64,000 nt of DNA, from the NCBI GenBank assembly GCA_029204225.1, contig CM055099.1, positions 46,812,042 through 46,876,041 of the forward strand, in the 5' to 3' direction. The stretch's first letter is position 1. Each line of letters starts with the position of its first letter. Shown here in pieces: positions 1 to 12,179 of the stretch. The notes under the pieces were generated by a model, which saw only the letters and a program-made list of their open reading frames with translations, had not been told where the DNA came from and did not search any database. The DNA comes from Diphasiastrum complanatum (Eukaryota; Streptophyta; Lycopodiopsida; Lycopodiales; Lycopodiaceae). The translations under genes and the position numbers were made by a program.

Positions 1-29
1 GATATAGGGTTCTCATAGAATTTCATAGT

Positions 30-500
30 CAAGCATTTAGGTGTAGGATGTTGATAGGGTCAAATTTGGCATAGATGGCAAATTATCCATTTCCACTTGT
101 AATGCCAATATTGAGCCAAAATAGAGCCAAACTTGTGCCAATTAGAGTGTAGACAAGTGTCATGCTTTTGTTTGATGAAGCTTAAGAGGTCCAATAGGAT
201 TTAGAGGTGGAACCTTGTGAGGTCCAATAGAAAATTGAGGTGTGCTTGAATATAGTCCAATAGAATTTAGAGGTACATGGATCAATGGTCCAATAGGATT
301 AAGAGGTGGAAAAGTGTGATCCAATCATAGTTAAGCATAGTGGTAGCTCATGAATCTATTAGTATCATTGTACTCCTCCTTTTGGATCTAATTGATTTTG
401 AGATTGAGTGAATTTTGAATGTCATTGAATTTCTAGCTTTCTCTCTCTATCCGAGAGCTCTTGATGGTTTTTCTCTCTCTACCCGAGGAGAGCAGCTTGT
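30..500 (+). repeat. LTR-like arm, left half of an inverted pair
   Basis: This stretch matches the reverse complement of 2,445-2,925, including the start block TTGATAGGGYC, repeated 'gtccaatagga' phrases and a block with CTCTCTCTAYCCGAG. The sequence before TGTTGATAGGG at 49 (aggtgtaggatg) resembles the polypurine end that precedes a copia 3' LTR. I infer an LTR starting near 49 and running toward the LINE remnant, with a same-family copy facing it in the opposite direction. Confidence 0.5.
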
Positions 501-689
501 TTTTACTTAGAATACTTTTGGAACACTTCCCACACGTGTGAGTGAGAGTTGGAAGTGATTGAATGCATGTAGTAGTGTGTTTTTGCCATAGAATCAAAGA
601 TAGATCTTGAATCTCAATCTAGTCTTGATCTTGGTGCATCTACACACCTTAGGAGATCACAAGTACATGTAGTGGACAATCCACATGTG

Positions 690-1990
690 TGAAATTCAAC
701 AGACGTTCCTACCATCGTGTTCTCCGTCGTAAGAAGCATTCCTATGATGATTCTGAAGGAAAAATTTTATTGACCTTCTTTTTAGCTCTTCTTCGGGCGT
801 CTTTTGGTGTGAGTTCATTCCTCATTCTCCACCACCTCTCTTGGAGAACCTTTCTATTTGGAATGATTATGCTACTAGCTTGTATACCGTCCCTACTGAC
901 TCCCCTATCTCTATATCTCTATGACCACCTTAGTTCTCCTTCTTCACATCTAACATGGTACTTACAGCCATTAAGAAGATGAAGCCCCACAAGGCCAGAG
1001 ATATTGAAGGCCTTGAATATGAACTCCTTTCCCATGCCTCTGACTTACTCGCCCCCAATATAGCTACCCTTCTTAACTCTACAATTGTTTCCGGTTTCCC
1101 ATCATCCTGGTGCACTAATATTATCCACCCCATCCATAAGAATGGTGACCCCATGATTCCAAGTAACTACCGCACCATTATGATTGGTTTATGATTGGGC
1201 GTGTCTTGGCGAAAATATATGGTACTATCCTACAGTCTGTTGTGAGCACAGAGGCAGAGACTAGGAGACTAAATGCGCGTCAGGCAGGTTTTTGAGCCCA
1301 TTATTCTACTACAGATCACATATTCACATTGCAGACCTTGATTGAGGAGGCTAAGCACAAGAGAGAGAGGATCTGCTGTTGTTTTGTGGACTTCAAAAAA
1401 GCCTTTGATTATGTTCCTCACTCATTGCTCATCCAGAGCCTTCGAGATCTTGGCTTCTCCACTGACATCATTCTTGTTGTGATGGCACTTTATGAGCGTG
1501 TCTTGGGATGTTTTCGACATAGCATTGTGGTGAAGCAAGGTTGCTCCCTCTCACCTCTTTGGCTTGTATATTGATGAGTTGGAGAGAGTCATTACACAGT
1601 GTGGTGGTGCCAGTTGCAGGCTTGGGGACATCTTGATTGCTATCCTCCTTTATCCTGATGATGTGGTATTGGTCTCACTGACCAGAGAGGGTCTTCAGTG
1701 ACAGTTGGATTGCTTGCATGAGTTTTGCACCAGATGGGGCCTAAGGGTGAACATTGAGAAGGCCAAGGTTATGGTCTTCAACACTTCGCGAGCATTCATG
1801 CAGCGATAGGAGCTTACGCTGAGTGGATAGGTTCTAGAGGTAGTCCCTTCCTACACATACCTGGGAATCCTTTTCTCAGGTCCTACTTTTGGCATTAGAC
1901 AGGCCGCCACCACCACTCGACTAGGGAAGGGACATGCCTCCCTTGTAGCATTACACAAGTCCATCCAAGATGCTCGCAGTAAGTGTCCTC
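690..1990 (+). pseudogene. LINE (non-LTR retrotransposon) reverse transcriptase remnant
   Basis: Three frames together give the order of a LINE reverse transcriptase. The N-terminal block has AIKKMKPHKARDIEG, followed by HPIHKNGDPMIPSNYR. Motif A is FVDFKKAFDYVPHSLL, then QGCSLSPL, then a motif C region reading LLYPDDVVLVSL where a (Y/F)ADD box is expected. The thumb-side block is TRWGLRVNIEKAKVMVF, and PSYTYLGILFSG lies near 1,850. Frameshifts and in-frame stops (for example at 1,194) separate the parts, and the endonuclease half is missing or unrecognisable. This is a dead 5'-truncated copy. The clade (jockey/RTE-like) is uncertain. Confidence 0.85.
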
Positions 1991-2164
1991 TTTGTTACCA
2001 TTGTCACCCCCACGACTTTATCAGGTCTCCTCACCTCACACTGACCCAGTCTATCACAATTACAAACTACCATGTTAGCTCGGTTGATTCAAGCGAAGCC
2101 TTCTGTTCCACATGAGATTCTTTTAGCCGAGTTTGCAGTTGTGGCCTTCACAGATCGAGGTAGT

Positions 2165-2440
2165 TTTTAACCCTTGGTCCCTAATCTTTGTCCTTTAATC
2201 CTTGGACCTTAGCCCTTGACTTTGACCCTTGATCCTTCACTCTTAGCCCTTAGCCCTTAGCCCTCGGTCCCTAACTCTTGGCCCTTGGACCTTAACTCTT
2301 AGCATCTCGTCTTAACCCTTGGACCTTAGCCCTTGGTGCTTGTCCATTAGCCCTTAGCTCTTGTTCCTTAGTCCTCAACCCTTGGCCCTTGGCCACTAAA
2401 ACTTAACTTGAGAACCTTAGCCCTTGGTCCTTATCTCGTC
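2165..2440 (+). repeat. degenerate CCCTTGG/CCCTTAG heptamer array
   Basis: About 275 bases consist almost wholly of variants of CCCTTGG, CCCTTAG, ACCTTAG and TCCTTAG in one orientation. The array lies between the LINE remnant and the right LTR-like arm. It resembles a decayed short-unit satellite and is not a clean plant telomere repeat (CCCTAAA). Confidence 0.75.
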
Positions 2441-2444
2441 TCTC

Positions 2445-2925
2445 TCTCTTGAAAATTGCTTTCTCTCGAGTAGAGAGAGAAAGTGCCAATCAAGCCTCGG
2501 GTAGAGAGAGAAAGTGAAATAGTCACAAATTGCCCAATCTCATATTACTCTCAAAAACTCAAACAATAGTGAAGTGAATCAATCTACAAGTAGTATCTTG
2601 AGGTAGTCCATGCTCAATTCCTATTGGACCCCTTTTCTAGCACCTCTTACATCTTATTGGATGAGTGACTCAACATCTCTTCAATTTGATTGGACCCTTC
2701 TAATGAAACTCTCACTTACGATTGGACCCTTGAGTACTCTTTGCCATCACATTGACTTTGGTCACTCATCAAATCTAACTTTGACACTTGTAGAGAACCT
2801 AACTAGCTCAAGCTACATCATAATTGACTTTTGGCCTAATGATGGAAAAATCATGTGTACTTGACTATTTGACCTCTAAAGCTAAAAGTGGCCCTATCAA
2901 CTATCTACACCAAGATGCTTGATGA
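2445..2925 (-). repeat. LTR-like arm, right half of the inverted pair
   Basis: Reverse-complement partner of 30-500. The shared parts are GTTGATAGGGCC at its outer end, the repeated 'attggaccc' phrases (reverse complement of 'gtccaat') and the CTCTCTCTACCCGAGG block. Similarity is partial and patchy, so the pair is old. Confidence 0.5.
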
Positions 2926-2944
2926 ACAAACTTTATCAAACCCC

Positions 2945-4030
2945 TAAAGTCAAGATACATAGCTTTTTTATTTTTTCACAATACCCTGATACCTACGAGA
3001 ACTTACACACTTTACTTGCTGCATCAAAACACAATAATGGAATATACCGGTTTATTAAGTTACAGTTCTTCGGCATCTTAATATGATGAATCGGTGAAGT
3101 GTTTGGTTAACCTGAATGTCAAAGTAGCATAATTGATTAAATAGCAAATGGATTTGTGATTGTATAGTTAGTATAAACTACCAATCATAATTAGTATCAA
3201 CTGCTATGTAAGAAGTTTGACTTACAAATAGTTGTGTTGAACCGTAGAAAATTTGATACATCCAAGACATAACGTCTAGAACCCAATTTTCCACATCCTA
3301 AACTAATTTTTTGATGTGTAGATTGGGCCTAGAATCCTAGAGCATTGATCTAGACCTAAGTATATTCTTTAGGCTATAAATGACAACCTAAAGGTCTACA
3401 ACACATTTAACTATTTTATATGAAAATCTTAACTTAAAGCTCATGTAAGGATCAAGAGTCCAATGGGGCATTCTCACCCAAGTTCTAGTTCATGTATGTG
3501 AAGGGAGTGAGAATATTTTAGGCTTCAATGAGAATGAGTGACACCATGCTCAATGGAATTGGGCTTTATGTCCACAATTGAAACTTGGCTTCGACCAAAA
3601 GAAGGCACTACACCCTATGAAATTTGTGTAAAGTGGCTTCCTTGTGTGTAGTGAGCTAGAAATGCAATTGGCAATGGTATGCTTTTACGAAATTGGGTCT
3701 TGTTCCTGACAATTAAAATTTTTAATAATTTTGATTTGGCTAAATAGTGGGTGCTACACCTTGTTGTGTGAAGTATCTTCCCTGAGCAAAGATAGAAATG
3801 CAATTGGCAACTGCCATTGCGCATGAACTAAAAGTATAATTGGTAACCAATGTAAATAAGTACACCAGAACCTAGTTACAAATAGATTCAAGATTTGTAA
3901 GGAACTCTAACATGTAGCTACAAAGGGATTTCCATTTATGGCTATTACCCAATCTTGTATTGCCTCATGGTTCAGGTTATTATATACTAGACTAAGTATT
4001 TCTATCGGGTTGCACATGAATGTTGAATAT
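2945..4030. repeat. intergenic, with a ~120 bp tandem duplication at 3,560-3,815
   Basis: No gene is supported. Two successive copies of a ~120 bp segment share 'ggcactacacc...gtg', 'gtatcttcc/gtggcttcc' and 'agaaatgcaattggcaa'. The rest shows no recognisable element. Confidence 0.5.
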
Positions 4031-4033
4031 GTG

Positions 4034-4034
4034 T

Positions 4035-4067
<33 letters not shown>

Positions 4068-4151
4068 CTCTTTTTCTTGCTCGCTCGAATGTCACTCCAT
4101 CACTGTCTTGTGGGATTTCTCGTCTTGTTGATTGATGGAGGACGTCCCATC

Positions 4152-4203
<52 letters not shown>

Positions 4204-4210
4204 TATATAT
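4034..4210. repeat. microsatellites (GT)n, (GA)n and (AT)n
   Basis: A (GT)n run followed by (GA)n lies at 4,034-4,067, and an (AT)n run at about 4,155-4,210. Short ORFs across them are artefacts. Confidence 0.9.
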
Positions 4211-4259
4211 ATCATGAACACTTGAGCTATGTATAAAAGAAAGACAAGGAACAAACAAT

Positions 4260-6810
4260 GGCACAATGGCTTCCTATGGCAGCTACTTATCGAAGTTGCA
4301 TAAAGACTTGAAATATCTGTACCTTAGGTGTGCCCCTACATTACCTATATTTTAGGCTGTCAACCTCATGGCTTATAGTATAGACCATGTGGGTACTTTG
4401 GGGGTTTTGGAAGCCTTATAAAAAAACCCATAGATGATGAACAAAATTTTCTAGGTCTTTTATTGATGGATTGTGGGTTGAAATATAGGACATCGATCCA
4501 CGTGATCTCTCATGTTCTCAACAAAAACGTAATACATTACGTTGGGTTTTGGGAAATGGAAAGCATGCAAAGTACTCGAGGAAATCCCAAAGAGTGCTTC
4601 GCTAAATCGAGGTTGCTTGGCAGATAAGCAAGGCAAGAGTGGCGAGGTACATGCAGCACAACGTGCTTGCCTTAGCAGCACATGAAAAAGATTGTCTGGT
4701 ACTGCGAGCATGATCTCAATTCCACTGCTGATCGTGATTCATGAGGACATGCAATGGCTGGGGAGGACTTGGGTCCGCAGGCTACAGCACTTCTGTCATT
4801 GCATCTGCACATATTGGCAGTGTTCAGTGTTACTTTGAGGAAAACAACAAGTTACCTGCTTGCTTGTGCATTGAATTGGTTGTCTGATTCACAGGGAAAG
4901 TGCTCACTGCTGGCTAAGGCTCAGCTCAGAGAAATTCTGCTGGCAGGGAAGAAGTAGGCTGTAGCTCATGATTCATGGACCATGATGAACTTGAATTCAT
5001 TAGCTTTTCAGGGATGAATACCATACAGATTCTGTGACGTACTTCAAGTCTTCTGTCATTGGAGTGTTATCCCTCTGGAATGATCCGGACTCGTAGCCTG
5101 TCGTGCATCACGGTAGCTGGAACATTGTGTGCATAGTTAACATTGGTATGCAATTGCAGTCTCTGTAGCTCTTGAAAGCGAGTGCAAGCAACCAGGTCAA
5201 TACGGGGACTGCAGAATGCAGACGAAAGCTTAAGATTTGCGATCGACCGAGGATGGAAAAGGTGACTAATTTGATCGTGCAAGATATAGGAGGAACGTCA
5301 AAACATGAGTCTGACACTGGAATTAGAAGGAAACCGCAGGAACTCTAGCAGAGATGCTGCCTCTGGGCTTGAAAAGTAAATGTGGCTTGTAAGTTGTGGA
5401 CAAGCAGTACCAGTACTCAAAGATTATAAGTTCTAGATCTAAGTCTCTGCAAAGAGAAGGAATCGGGATAGAAGTTAGAATGCATCTGCAATTTCAGTTG
5501 ATGTAGACAAAGTGACGTGCATGACCTGATGGTTGCTAGTTAAGAGAGACCATGTTCTTTCAGGGTCTGCAACAGCTACACGCTATGAAGGATATGATAC
5601 AAGTCGATTTTCAAAATCAGGGCTGAGGGAGCAGCGAGTAGCACTAGCAGAGAAGGTGGGCTCTGGAGTAGAAGTCAGAAGTCAGTGATTTGCCGCCCTT
5701 TGCATATCAGTGATGCAAGTGTAGCAAAAGTGAGAAGTTTGAGCTACTCAGCTGCCAGCTTCTCTACAACTGGACCTCTCTCAGAGTTTGCTCAAAGTTA
5801 CCAGTAAAGCCTGTTCTGTCAGATAGATCCGATAAATTTGCAGAGAGAAAGGAACTTCACAGCCTTGATCCATACACAGACAGGTGTAGCCTCCTACTTT
5901 TTTGCTTTGGAAAGAGACATGTAAAGCTTGGAACCACATGCAATTGACAACAGCGCCAGCCTTCTAGACGGTTTGAACGGGCACCACCGCCATTGCTACA
6001 ACAATCTGACATGTTGCACACTTAGAATCCAGATGCTCCATTTTCTTGTAATATAATCCATTTCCTTGTAACATAACCTAGCTTGGTGACAACTTTTATG
6101 ATAAGTCGATCATAACTCTTTTACTGGAGCAAATGCTTTTGTGGTGCCCACATCATGAAGGCCCACTGCACCTCCCCATGACCTGAAATGACGTTGCTAA
6201 CTATCTAACTTCGACTTTGTCGGTGTCCAAACACCAAGCTTTTCCACTATCAACTTTCTCAGCTTTTTGACTTATACTTTGTCGCTCACAATGGGAATCA
6301 CTTCAGTTGCACCACTTGAAGCCGCCACGATACGAACTGAAGGTTGACTCCTTTAAACAGATTCCCTCCTCCAATCGGCGTAAAGCTTTTTCTAAAGCTC
6401 ACTAGTTTCTCGTGCGCTGCTTTTGCACTTTCTCAAGGAAGTCCTCACAAACTCTAACTTCCAAGTCAATACACATAACGACTCAGAAACACTCCAGAAA
6501 CATCTCAAGTCTAACACATATTGACTAATTCAAAGTCTAGCACACTAAAACTCTTTCACATCCAAGATCTTTTGCAATTTCAAGGATGGTGAGGGACATT
6601 TGACCTTTGAAAATGCATTCAACATTCTACCATGGAATCTATGAGGATCTAACCATGGAAAAAATCTTTTGAGAGGATCATATCTTGTTGCATGCAATGC
6701 ATACATTATCTTGGATTCACGCAATACAAATCAATAAGAACAAGAGAGACATGGTGTTAGAAGCGAGATTAGACTTCTTGTTACAACTTGCACTTATGGA
6801 GTGCTAATCC
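4260..6810. other. intergenic, no gene seen
   Basis: Only short unconserved ORFs are present on either strand. No domain, RNA gene or element end was recognised. Confidence 0.5.
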
Positions 6811-6814
6811 ATTA

Positions 6815-7020
6815 CAAGAGTGAGTTTCTAGTGAAAGCAATACAACACACCAATATCACTTATTTTCACAGTTGTGACTCTACTTATGCAAAGGGGAGGT
6901 GTCCCGACCATCACAAGAGTGAGAGTTTCTAGTGCCATATGTACCAAAAGCATTACCACACACCAATATCACTTATTCTCAAACTTGTGATTCTACATAT
7001 GCAAAGGGAAGAGGTGCCCC
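6815..7020. repeat. ~100 bp tandem duplication
   Basis: Two adjacent copies share 'agagtgag...tttctagtg', 'cacaccaatatcacttatt' and 'tatgcaaaggg...gaggtg.ccc'. They differ by small indels. Confidence 0.7.
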
Positions 7021-7024
7021 ATCT

Positions 7025-8480
7025 CAAATTTGCATCTTAAATTTGCAAAGTTCACTTAGAATCAAGTGGCTCTAAGTAAATGAATGTATAGCTCCACCTA
7101 AAGCTAGGTAACAATCACTCCACATGTCTTCTTTTAGTTAGCACTAATGTTGAAATAGATTATTGTTTTGCAAGAGGATAACTATGTTGAAAGCACATTT
7201 CAACCTATCATTATCACAATTAAGCTCCCTCTTTTGTCATTGATTGGGTGCTACTTGTTACCCATTACCCAAACAGAAAGAGCAAAAAGATCATGGCATG
7301 ATAATCCTAAGACTCAAGCACATTTCCATACATAGTTTATCTCTATCAACAAAAAAACCCTGCAACCAAAAATTGTCCTCTAGAAATTTTAAGCACCAAG
7401 AATTTATCTTACACCTTCTCAATCCTTCAAAAGCTCGAGTACTATTGCCAATAACCAATCCAAACCCTCAAAAAATAACACTTGAGGCAAGCACTTGGGA
7501 CATCACATCAATTGATAAGCCTTCGTACGAATAATTGTAGAAAATGTAATGCCAAGGTTTACTTGTGCCTTATACACCCTTGTAAATAGGGGCCAATCCA
7601 CGTTGCAAGAATCTCTCCATGCTCATGCAAAACCTTGATTAAATAGTTCCAGTTTCTCTTATGCCACCAAAGTGTACCCATGCTTACAATTTCTTAGTCA
7701 GCATACTGACTTAACATTTTTCGTGTGGACATTCATAGACCAACAAATTGAGGCATCAAATGCTTAAACCATGTAGGTACTATCTTGCCTCAATAATCTC
7801 CATCTTGCTGGTCACCACCACTTTTCTAGAGTCTTGTTGTGCTTACATTTGTGTGGCAACAAACTGATTAAATTTTCATGTGGAAAACCTTGTGCAATAT
7901 GAAAAGATCTAAGGTTCAACCATATATGTTTCTATTTTCTATCTCACCCACATGTTGAAATCTTCGACATCATAGTCATTTCACATGATTGAGATTATCG
8001 TACAACAACATGGGACTCTCAAGAGTTTCTTTGAATATCTCTTAGACATGTGTTATGGGATACCTAGTGTCTACAACTACCATTCATGTGATTCCATGAT
8101 AATTTTCACGTAAAGTAGGCTAAGTGTTTATTAATGAGACTCTTTAAGAATAACTTACTTGCAAAGCTAATATCTTTTCAATCAGGCATGATGGTGCAGT
8201 TGAGTAAACCATACATAGGTTGGGTTAGTAAATCATTGTGACAAAAACAAATAGTATACTGGAAAGTCCCAACCCAAGGGCTTTCTACAAATCAAAAATC
8301 CAAAGAAAAAGATGATAGCTCAATTTTCATTATATCATGGAAATTCTTGAGGGTTGAGCCATTCCACATTGTAGAAACCATGCAAAGTGCTAGAGCACAA
8401 TTTAAGATTCAATCAAGCCTCTCATTTAATAGTCAATTTATATTCATGTACCATCATGTGAGGTGTAAACCACACTTTTT
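7025..8480. other. intergenic, no gene seen
   Basis: AT-rich sequence with no supported gene, repeat family or RNA. The 96-codon frame at 7,244 has no recognisable features. Confidence 0.5.
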
Positions 8481-8765
8481 GCTTATAACTTTTATGATTA
8501 CGTTCTTTGTACACATCCTTCACAATCGAAATTCCTCCTACCGCCTTCCATGCGCACAGGTCCGATACGTCTGCCTACATGTCAACCCATATCGCACTTG
8601 TGCGTCTTTCCTCAAAACTAATCGTTCTCTCTGATATTCGGCTCGCACAGGTTCGATATACTGTACATTCTATCCGTACATATCGGTCTTCTGCGAGTTC
8701 TTTATTATCCCTCCCTGCTCATCCTAACCATCATGCACAAGTCCGCTATCACATAGTACACGTCC
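8480..8765 (+). promoter_or_regulatory. leader of gene H, copy 1, with a motif array
   Basis: At least five partly palindromic copies of an ATATCGCACTTGTGCG-like motif lie here in both orientations. Examples are gcgcacaggtccgatac near 8,550, atatcgcacttgtgcg near 8,590, gctcgcacaggttcgatat near 8,642 and gcacaagtccgctat near 8,737. The same motif version occurs in the leader of gene A of this copy (15,010-15,185), which ties the two together although they are now 6 kb apart. The G-box/TATA part expected upstream is missing here and is found at 14,640-14,720. Confidence 0.7.
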
Positions 8766-10523
8766 ATGGATAGGAGAAAGTAGACAAGGAGGGACTTCTT
8801 CTCTCCTAGATCATCCTCATCCCCTGCGCTTGCCATCACACCACCTGCTAGACCTAGAACGCGCAACCGTAGCAAGTGGCTCTCTGAGATACGCAAGTAT
8901 CAGAGATCAACAGCTATGTTGATCCCAAGAGCTCCATTCTATCGTGCTGTCCGGAACATAACAAGAAATGATCTCGGACAGCTGGTTAGATTCACACCCA
9001 GTGCTCTTCAGTGCCTTCAGGAGGCTGCTGAAGATTACATTAGCCTTTTTTTTGAGGATTCTTTTTTGCTTGCCATCCATTCCAAGAGGGTTACCACAAT
9101 GCCCAAGGACTTTCAGCTCCTGAAGAGGATGAGAGATAGGTACTGTAGGTTACATGTATCTCAGTCTACTTCTCCTAGACCAACTCCTGTAGATAGGACT
9201 GATCTTCCTACGAAGCGTCCTAGGAAGCAGACAGCCCCCAAGCGTGCTCCTAAGAAAGTGAAACCTAACCCTTCAGATTCTGTGAAGCCTAACCCGGAAT
9301 CCATTGTAGATAACGCTGCTATTGATAATGCTGTAAATATAGCTACCTCTGTTTTGGATACCCCTTCAATCGTTGTAGATACTACACATCCACCTCCTCC
9401 TCCTCCTCCTCCAAATTTTTATACATATATAGATTCAGATGATTATCTTAAATTTGAGAAAGACATATCTGATGCTATAGATACTATTGGTACTCCTTTT
9501 TGCTTTAGACTAGATGAAGTTGATTTTAGTACTAATTTTAGAGTTATAGATTGCTTGGATCTCAAAGTTAGACGAACTCCTATCAGTGATCCTGTGATAG
9601 AGTCCGGGCTCACACTCTTGCAATATGACATTGCAAGAGATTCATCAAATGAGTTGCTGGTGCTGAGTAACTTTTTGCTTCAGGCCTTCAAGGAGAACAA
9701 TGACACATTGTCACAGTGTCTGACAAGTGGATTCACACCAGCAACAAAGTATCTGCTCATACCTTATCATACGAAGGAAGATATATTAAATGCTTCTTGC
9801 TATTTTATGCATTAACATTGGCATTGTCAATGGAAATAGTTCTCAGAATTGCAGCTAAAGAAATTTCAATCTTATTTTGCAGTGACCACTGAAGTTTAAA
9901 CCTGATCTCTATTAAGAGATCTGTAAATAATATTATTAAAGGTTTTTGTGTCAAGATGAATTCGGCGAGAAATACGCATAAGGATGTAGATATGTACCTT
10001 CCATATCTAAGTAAATATATTCCTACAGACGTTGCCCATTCCGTGGACTAGCAGATCGTCAGTTTGGAGGTAAACTCTGTCTTTCTTAATAGCATTTTGA
10101 AATCAGTATTCTAATAAAATATTTTCAATCTGATTCATTCTGTTTCATAATTGATTTCTTGTGTGCTGAATTATTTTGCAGTCACCCCAGCAAAATGATT
10201 CATTCAACTGTGGGTGGTACACATTATACCATGCCAAGTTGTTTTTAGAGTGGTTCGTCCTTCAACAAGATGTTGATATTTCTAAGGTAATAAATTATGT
10301 TCTTTCTTATTTTGGAATCATGATCAGTTTTCTATTATGGTGATGTTTTTGGCCATTACTAATACATGAATGTTCTATTTTGCAGTTCACACTCCCTGAG
10401 TACACATCAAGCCAGGTGTACAGATTTAGACAAGAAATTATCCTGAGTATACTGTCTAGGGCAAGGCTTCAGCCTCCCGTTATTGATGATGGTGCAAAGG
10501 ATGATGTAGTTATACTAAATTAA
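8766..10523 (+). pseudogene. gene H copy 1: histone H3/CENH3-like domain fused to a Ulp1-type C48 protease
   Basis: The ATG at 8,766 opens a tail MDRRK-stop-TRR that aligns with the H3 tail start. The TAG at 8,781 falls at the glutamine-5 position. In the same frame come SEIRKYQRST (alpha-N), MLIPRAPFYRAVRNITR, LQEAAEDYISLFFED (alpha-2) and AIHSKRVTTMPKDFQLLKRM (loop 2/alpha-3). The alpha-1/loop-1 stretch is one residue longer than in H3, and LIP, AAEDY and KDF point to CENH3 rather than H3. A basic linker and a proline run follow. From about 9,590 a C48 protease begins (GLTLLQYDIARDS; IPYH), with a frameshift near 9,790. The final exons read LPYLSKYI and then SPQQNDSFNCGWYTL, with the oxyanion Gln and catalytic Cys. 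Intact introns lie at 10,070-10,181 and 10,287-10,385, and the stop at 10,521. Stops and a frameshift make this copy inactive. Confidence 0.88.
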
Positions 10524-10779
10524 GATCTAGAAAAAATAAAGATAGCATAGAACAAAATACATATATAGACTTCATAGAAAAATATACATTGATATATCAA
10601 ATGCTGCTCCAGTTTATGAATTTGGGAGCACAAATACATGTACAGATGCCCAACTTGGGCTTTCATTTATTGAATGAAAGAGTGTATACACAGATTTTTA
10701 CTAAAGTTTATTTGAAACTATTGTTCTCCCACAATGGTGATTGTTGTAGGTAGATCTTTGCAGCATGTTATCAGCTCCT

Positions 10780-12150
10780 GTCTTTTTCGCATCTGTGACA
10801 TGGCAAATATTAGTGAATGTGCAATTGTAAATGATGACATTTTCTATTATTTTGTTCTATTTTGAAATGGCGATAAACATAAAGTACTTACGAGTCTTCC
10901 GTTGATGATAAATTTGAAACATGTTGGTAGATTGGTTTGTAATAGCATGAGCTCTGTTCTGATAAAATCAAGCTTCCAATGCTCTTCCACCTCAACCATA
11001 GTCAAAAATTCCTCATGGTAGATAATGCTTATCTCCATTCGGTTTGTGTGACCATTTAGTTCAAAGTCTTGATCCAGTAGTAGCCATGTACCTTCAATTT
11101 CTTGTATCTCTGGTAGCTAAATGTGAGACTGAGAATTTACTTTTCGATATGATAACGAAAGATCATTGAGGACTTTCTAATCCTGCATTCTATGTCATTA
11201 TTTGTTTCACTATCCCAGCCTTGATCCATGAATTCTGACAAAGTCTCATTTGATAAATCCTTGCAAACAAATAAAGTTGGTGTCCTACGAACACTAGCAC
11301 TCGAGAAAAAATCAACAAATATATGCAATGAGATAAACCAACTTAGGTGAACAATTTTTGAGCCTGTGATTATCTTCATAGCATTTGTAATATCAATGAG
11401 TAGCTTGCATCTCAAGGATTCAGAAACAATGTTGTCAGGAGTAGGCCACTCATCACTTTAAAAACTAGGCAATGGAATTGCTTTGAGCTTGCCAAAACTC
11501 CATCTGTTTGTGGCGTATATAAAGATTCATAAAAATAGATACCACAATCTGCAAGTTCCTTTGGACTTCTTCCTCTGTATTGCAGCTTTCCAACATCAGA
11601 GTGAATCACGTCTAATATTCCTGCAAGTGATTGTGCGGGCTCCCATTCACTTATGCATGATGGATATAAATCTGAAAGAAAAAAACAATGTTGAAGCATT
11701 TACATCATAATCTGAAGAGCATCAATAAAGGAAATCACCTATGATTGTTGTAGAGTGCATATGTTTTGATATACTTACATTTACATTTTTTGATGATCAT
11801 GAGGATTGATATCATGTAGTTTGATTTCTGAATGCATATATACAGGTTGCACTAAGACTTCTGCTATCGATTGACCTCCCGAGGTAGTCTTAAACTCCAA
11901 ATTTGTTGCTTTCCAATAAGATTTGTAAGTCAGCTCTTTTCTTTTGTCGAAAATTGCCCTTTGATGATGGATGCAGCAATACCCATGAGTTCTTCGTATA
12001 TTTTGCTGGCTTCCAGTTATCAGCTTCATCTTTCTCATTGTAAAGAATCACAGAATCGATTTTTAGATTTGGGTCTCCTTGCCATTGCTATTTTCAAAGC
12101 TTGGGCGCCAAAAATCTCTCTGATATGATACTTAATTTCAATTTTTCGTA
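10780..12150 (-). pseudogene. gene C copy 1: unknown multi-exon protein gene, convergent with gene H
   Basis: Several minus-strand blocks look like exons of one decayed gene. A lysine-rich N-terminal block contains MARRPKSK, DEADNWKPAKYTKNSWVLL and GNFRQKKRADLQILLESNK (about 12,075-11,790). A second block contains SEWEPAQSLAGILDVIHSDV and YRGRSPKELADCGIYFYES (from about 11,690, after a plausible intron ending in TTTCAG). A third contains RTPTLFVCKDLSNETLSEFM, and a fourth EGTWLLLDQDFELNGH and MVEVEEHWKLDFIRTELM. One- or two-base shifts separate them. I recognise no family. The gene faces gene H tail to tail, and a motif array plus element-end sequence lie upstream (12,180-12,665), so it appears to be part of the element. 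Confidence 0.6.
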
Positions 12151-12179
12151 TCACATTTAATCTAATGCGAATGCCAACA

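Noticed and set aside
2165-2440. Interstitial telomere
   Set aside because: Units are CCCTTRG, not CCCTAAA, and too degenerate.
8766-9815. Host CENH3 gene
   Set aside because: The tail has a stop, the frame runs on into a Ulp1-like domain instead of ending after alpha-3, and a second diverged copy sits beside gene A in another element. This is an element gene, although it may descend from a host CENH3.
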